In this document: positions 41,990 through 42,017 of the stretch, in pieces
Numbering within the stretch: position 1 is the stretch's first letter
Layout: every line of letters begins with the position of its first letter
The notes under the pieces: model-generated
The model's database searches: none
What the model was told of the DNA's origin: nothing
Seen by the model: the letters and a program-made list of their open reading frames with translations, nothing else
Position numbers and translations under genes: made by a program
Origin: Sulfurimonas sp.
GTDB lineage: Bacteria > Campylobacterota > Campylobacteria > Campylobacterales > Sulfurimonadaceae
Direction of reading: 5' to 3'
NCBI GenBank assembly: GCA_021648405.1
Contig: JAKISX010000007.1
Location: 1-42,017 of the forward strand
DNA length: 42,017 nt

Positions 41990-42017
41990 TGCTTCACTTA
42001 ATGCTTGGAACTGATTA

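Noticed and set aside
1..42017. tRNA genes
   Set aside because: No cloverleaf with a recognisable T-loop was seen by eye; a tRNAscan-SE run would be decisive.

Overview
This window is most likely a piece of an N4-like podophage genome (Schitoviridae type) from a low-G+C Gram-negative host. The key evidence is a 2826-residue protein on the minus strand carrying every catalytic motif of the N4 virion RNA polymerase: TxxGR, motif A Asp, motif B R-x3-K-x7-YG and motif C HD. Its neighbours follow the N4 late gene order as I recall it: portal, small protein, scaffold, N4-gp56-type capsid protein, gp55/gp54/gp53-like proteins, gp52-like and gp51-like proteins, then vRNAP. A Gram-negative host is inferred from the lipoprotein spanin. 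Host genus cannot be read from the sequence; low G+C and AAAGGA-type ribosome binding sites would suit a Campylobacterota-like host, which is a guess. The DNA polymerase, early RNA polymerases and large terminase are not here and presumably lie outside the window.

Layout, left to right. Positions 1-294 are an A-rich 45-bp tandem repeat tract. Positions 295-11207 are a rightward DNA-metabolism block: HNH protein, RecA-like ATPase, candidate SSB, RusA-like resolvase, UvrD-like helicase, a cluster of 13-bp palindromic iterons followed by a winged-helix protein (origin or operator candidate), an HU-like protein, class I ribonucleotide reductase nrdA and nrdB, a DUF3310-like protein, a MazG-like protein and small membrane proteins. 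nrdB is interrupted by a 329-nt group I intron placed just after the codon for the radical-transfer tryptophan. Positions 11193-41989 are a leftward late block, meeting the first block tail to tail with a 15-bp overlap and no terminator.

The late block, in transcription order (right to left), has small tail or appendage proteins and a frameshifted LamG-like fibre, then a lysis cassette (a Cys-rich protein with a phospholipase A2-like CCxxHD motif, a membrane protein, a holin candidate, overlapping i-spanin/o-spanin, and a GH108-type endolysin), then head and ejection genes. The block ends with vRNAP and a 1319-aa gene that looks like a detached vRNAP C-terminal region. Both of these last proteins carry a related HExxH...E metallopeptidase-like domain, placed on either side of the gene junction.

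The genes fit an N4-type programme. The injected vRNAP makes early RNA, the rightward block replicates and recombines DNA and supplies dNTPs, and late genes appear to be read from promoters with an extended -10 (TGN-TATAAT) and no clear -35. In N4, late promoters are read by host sigma70 RNA polymerase activated by the phage SSB. A 10-bp motif, TCAGAACCAG, occurs at least ten times, on both strands and in several reading frames, which points to selection at the DNA level.
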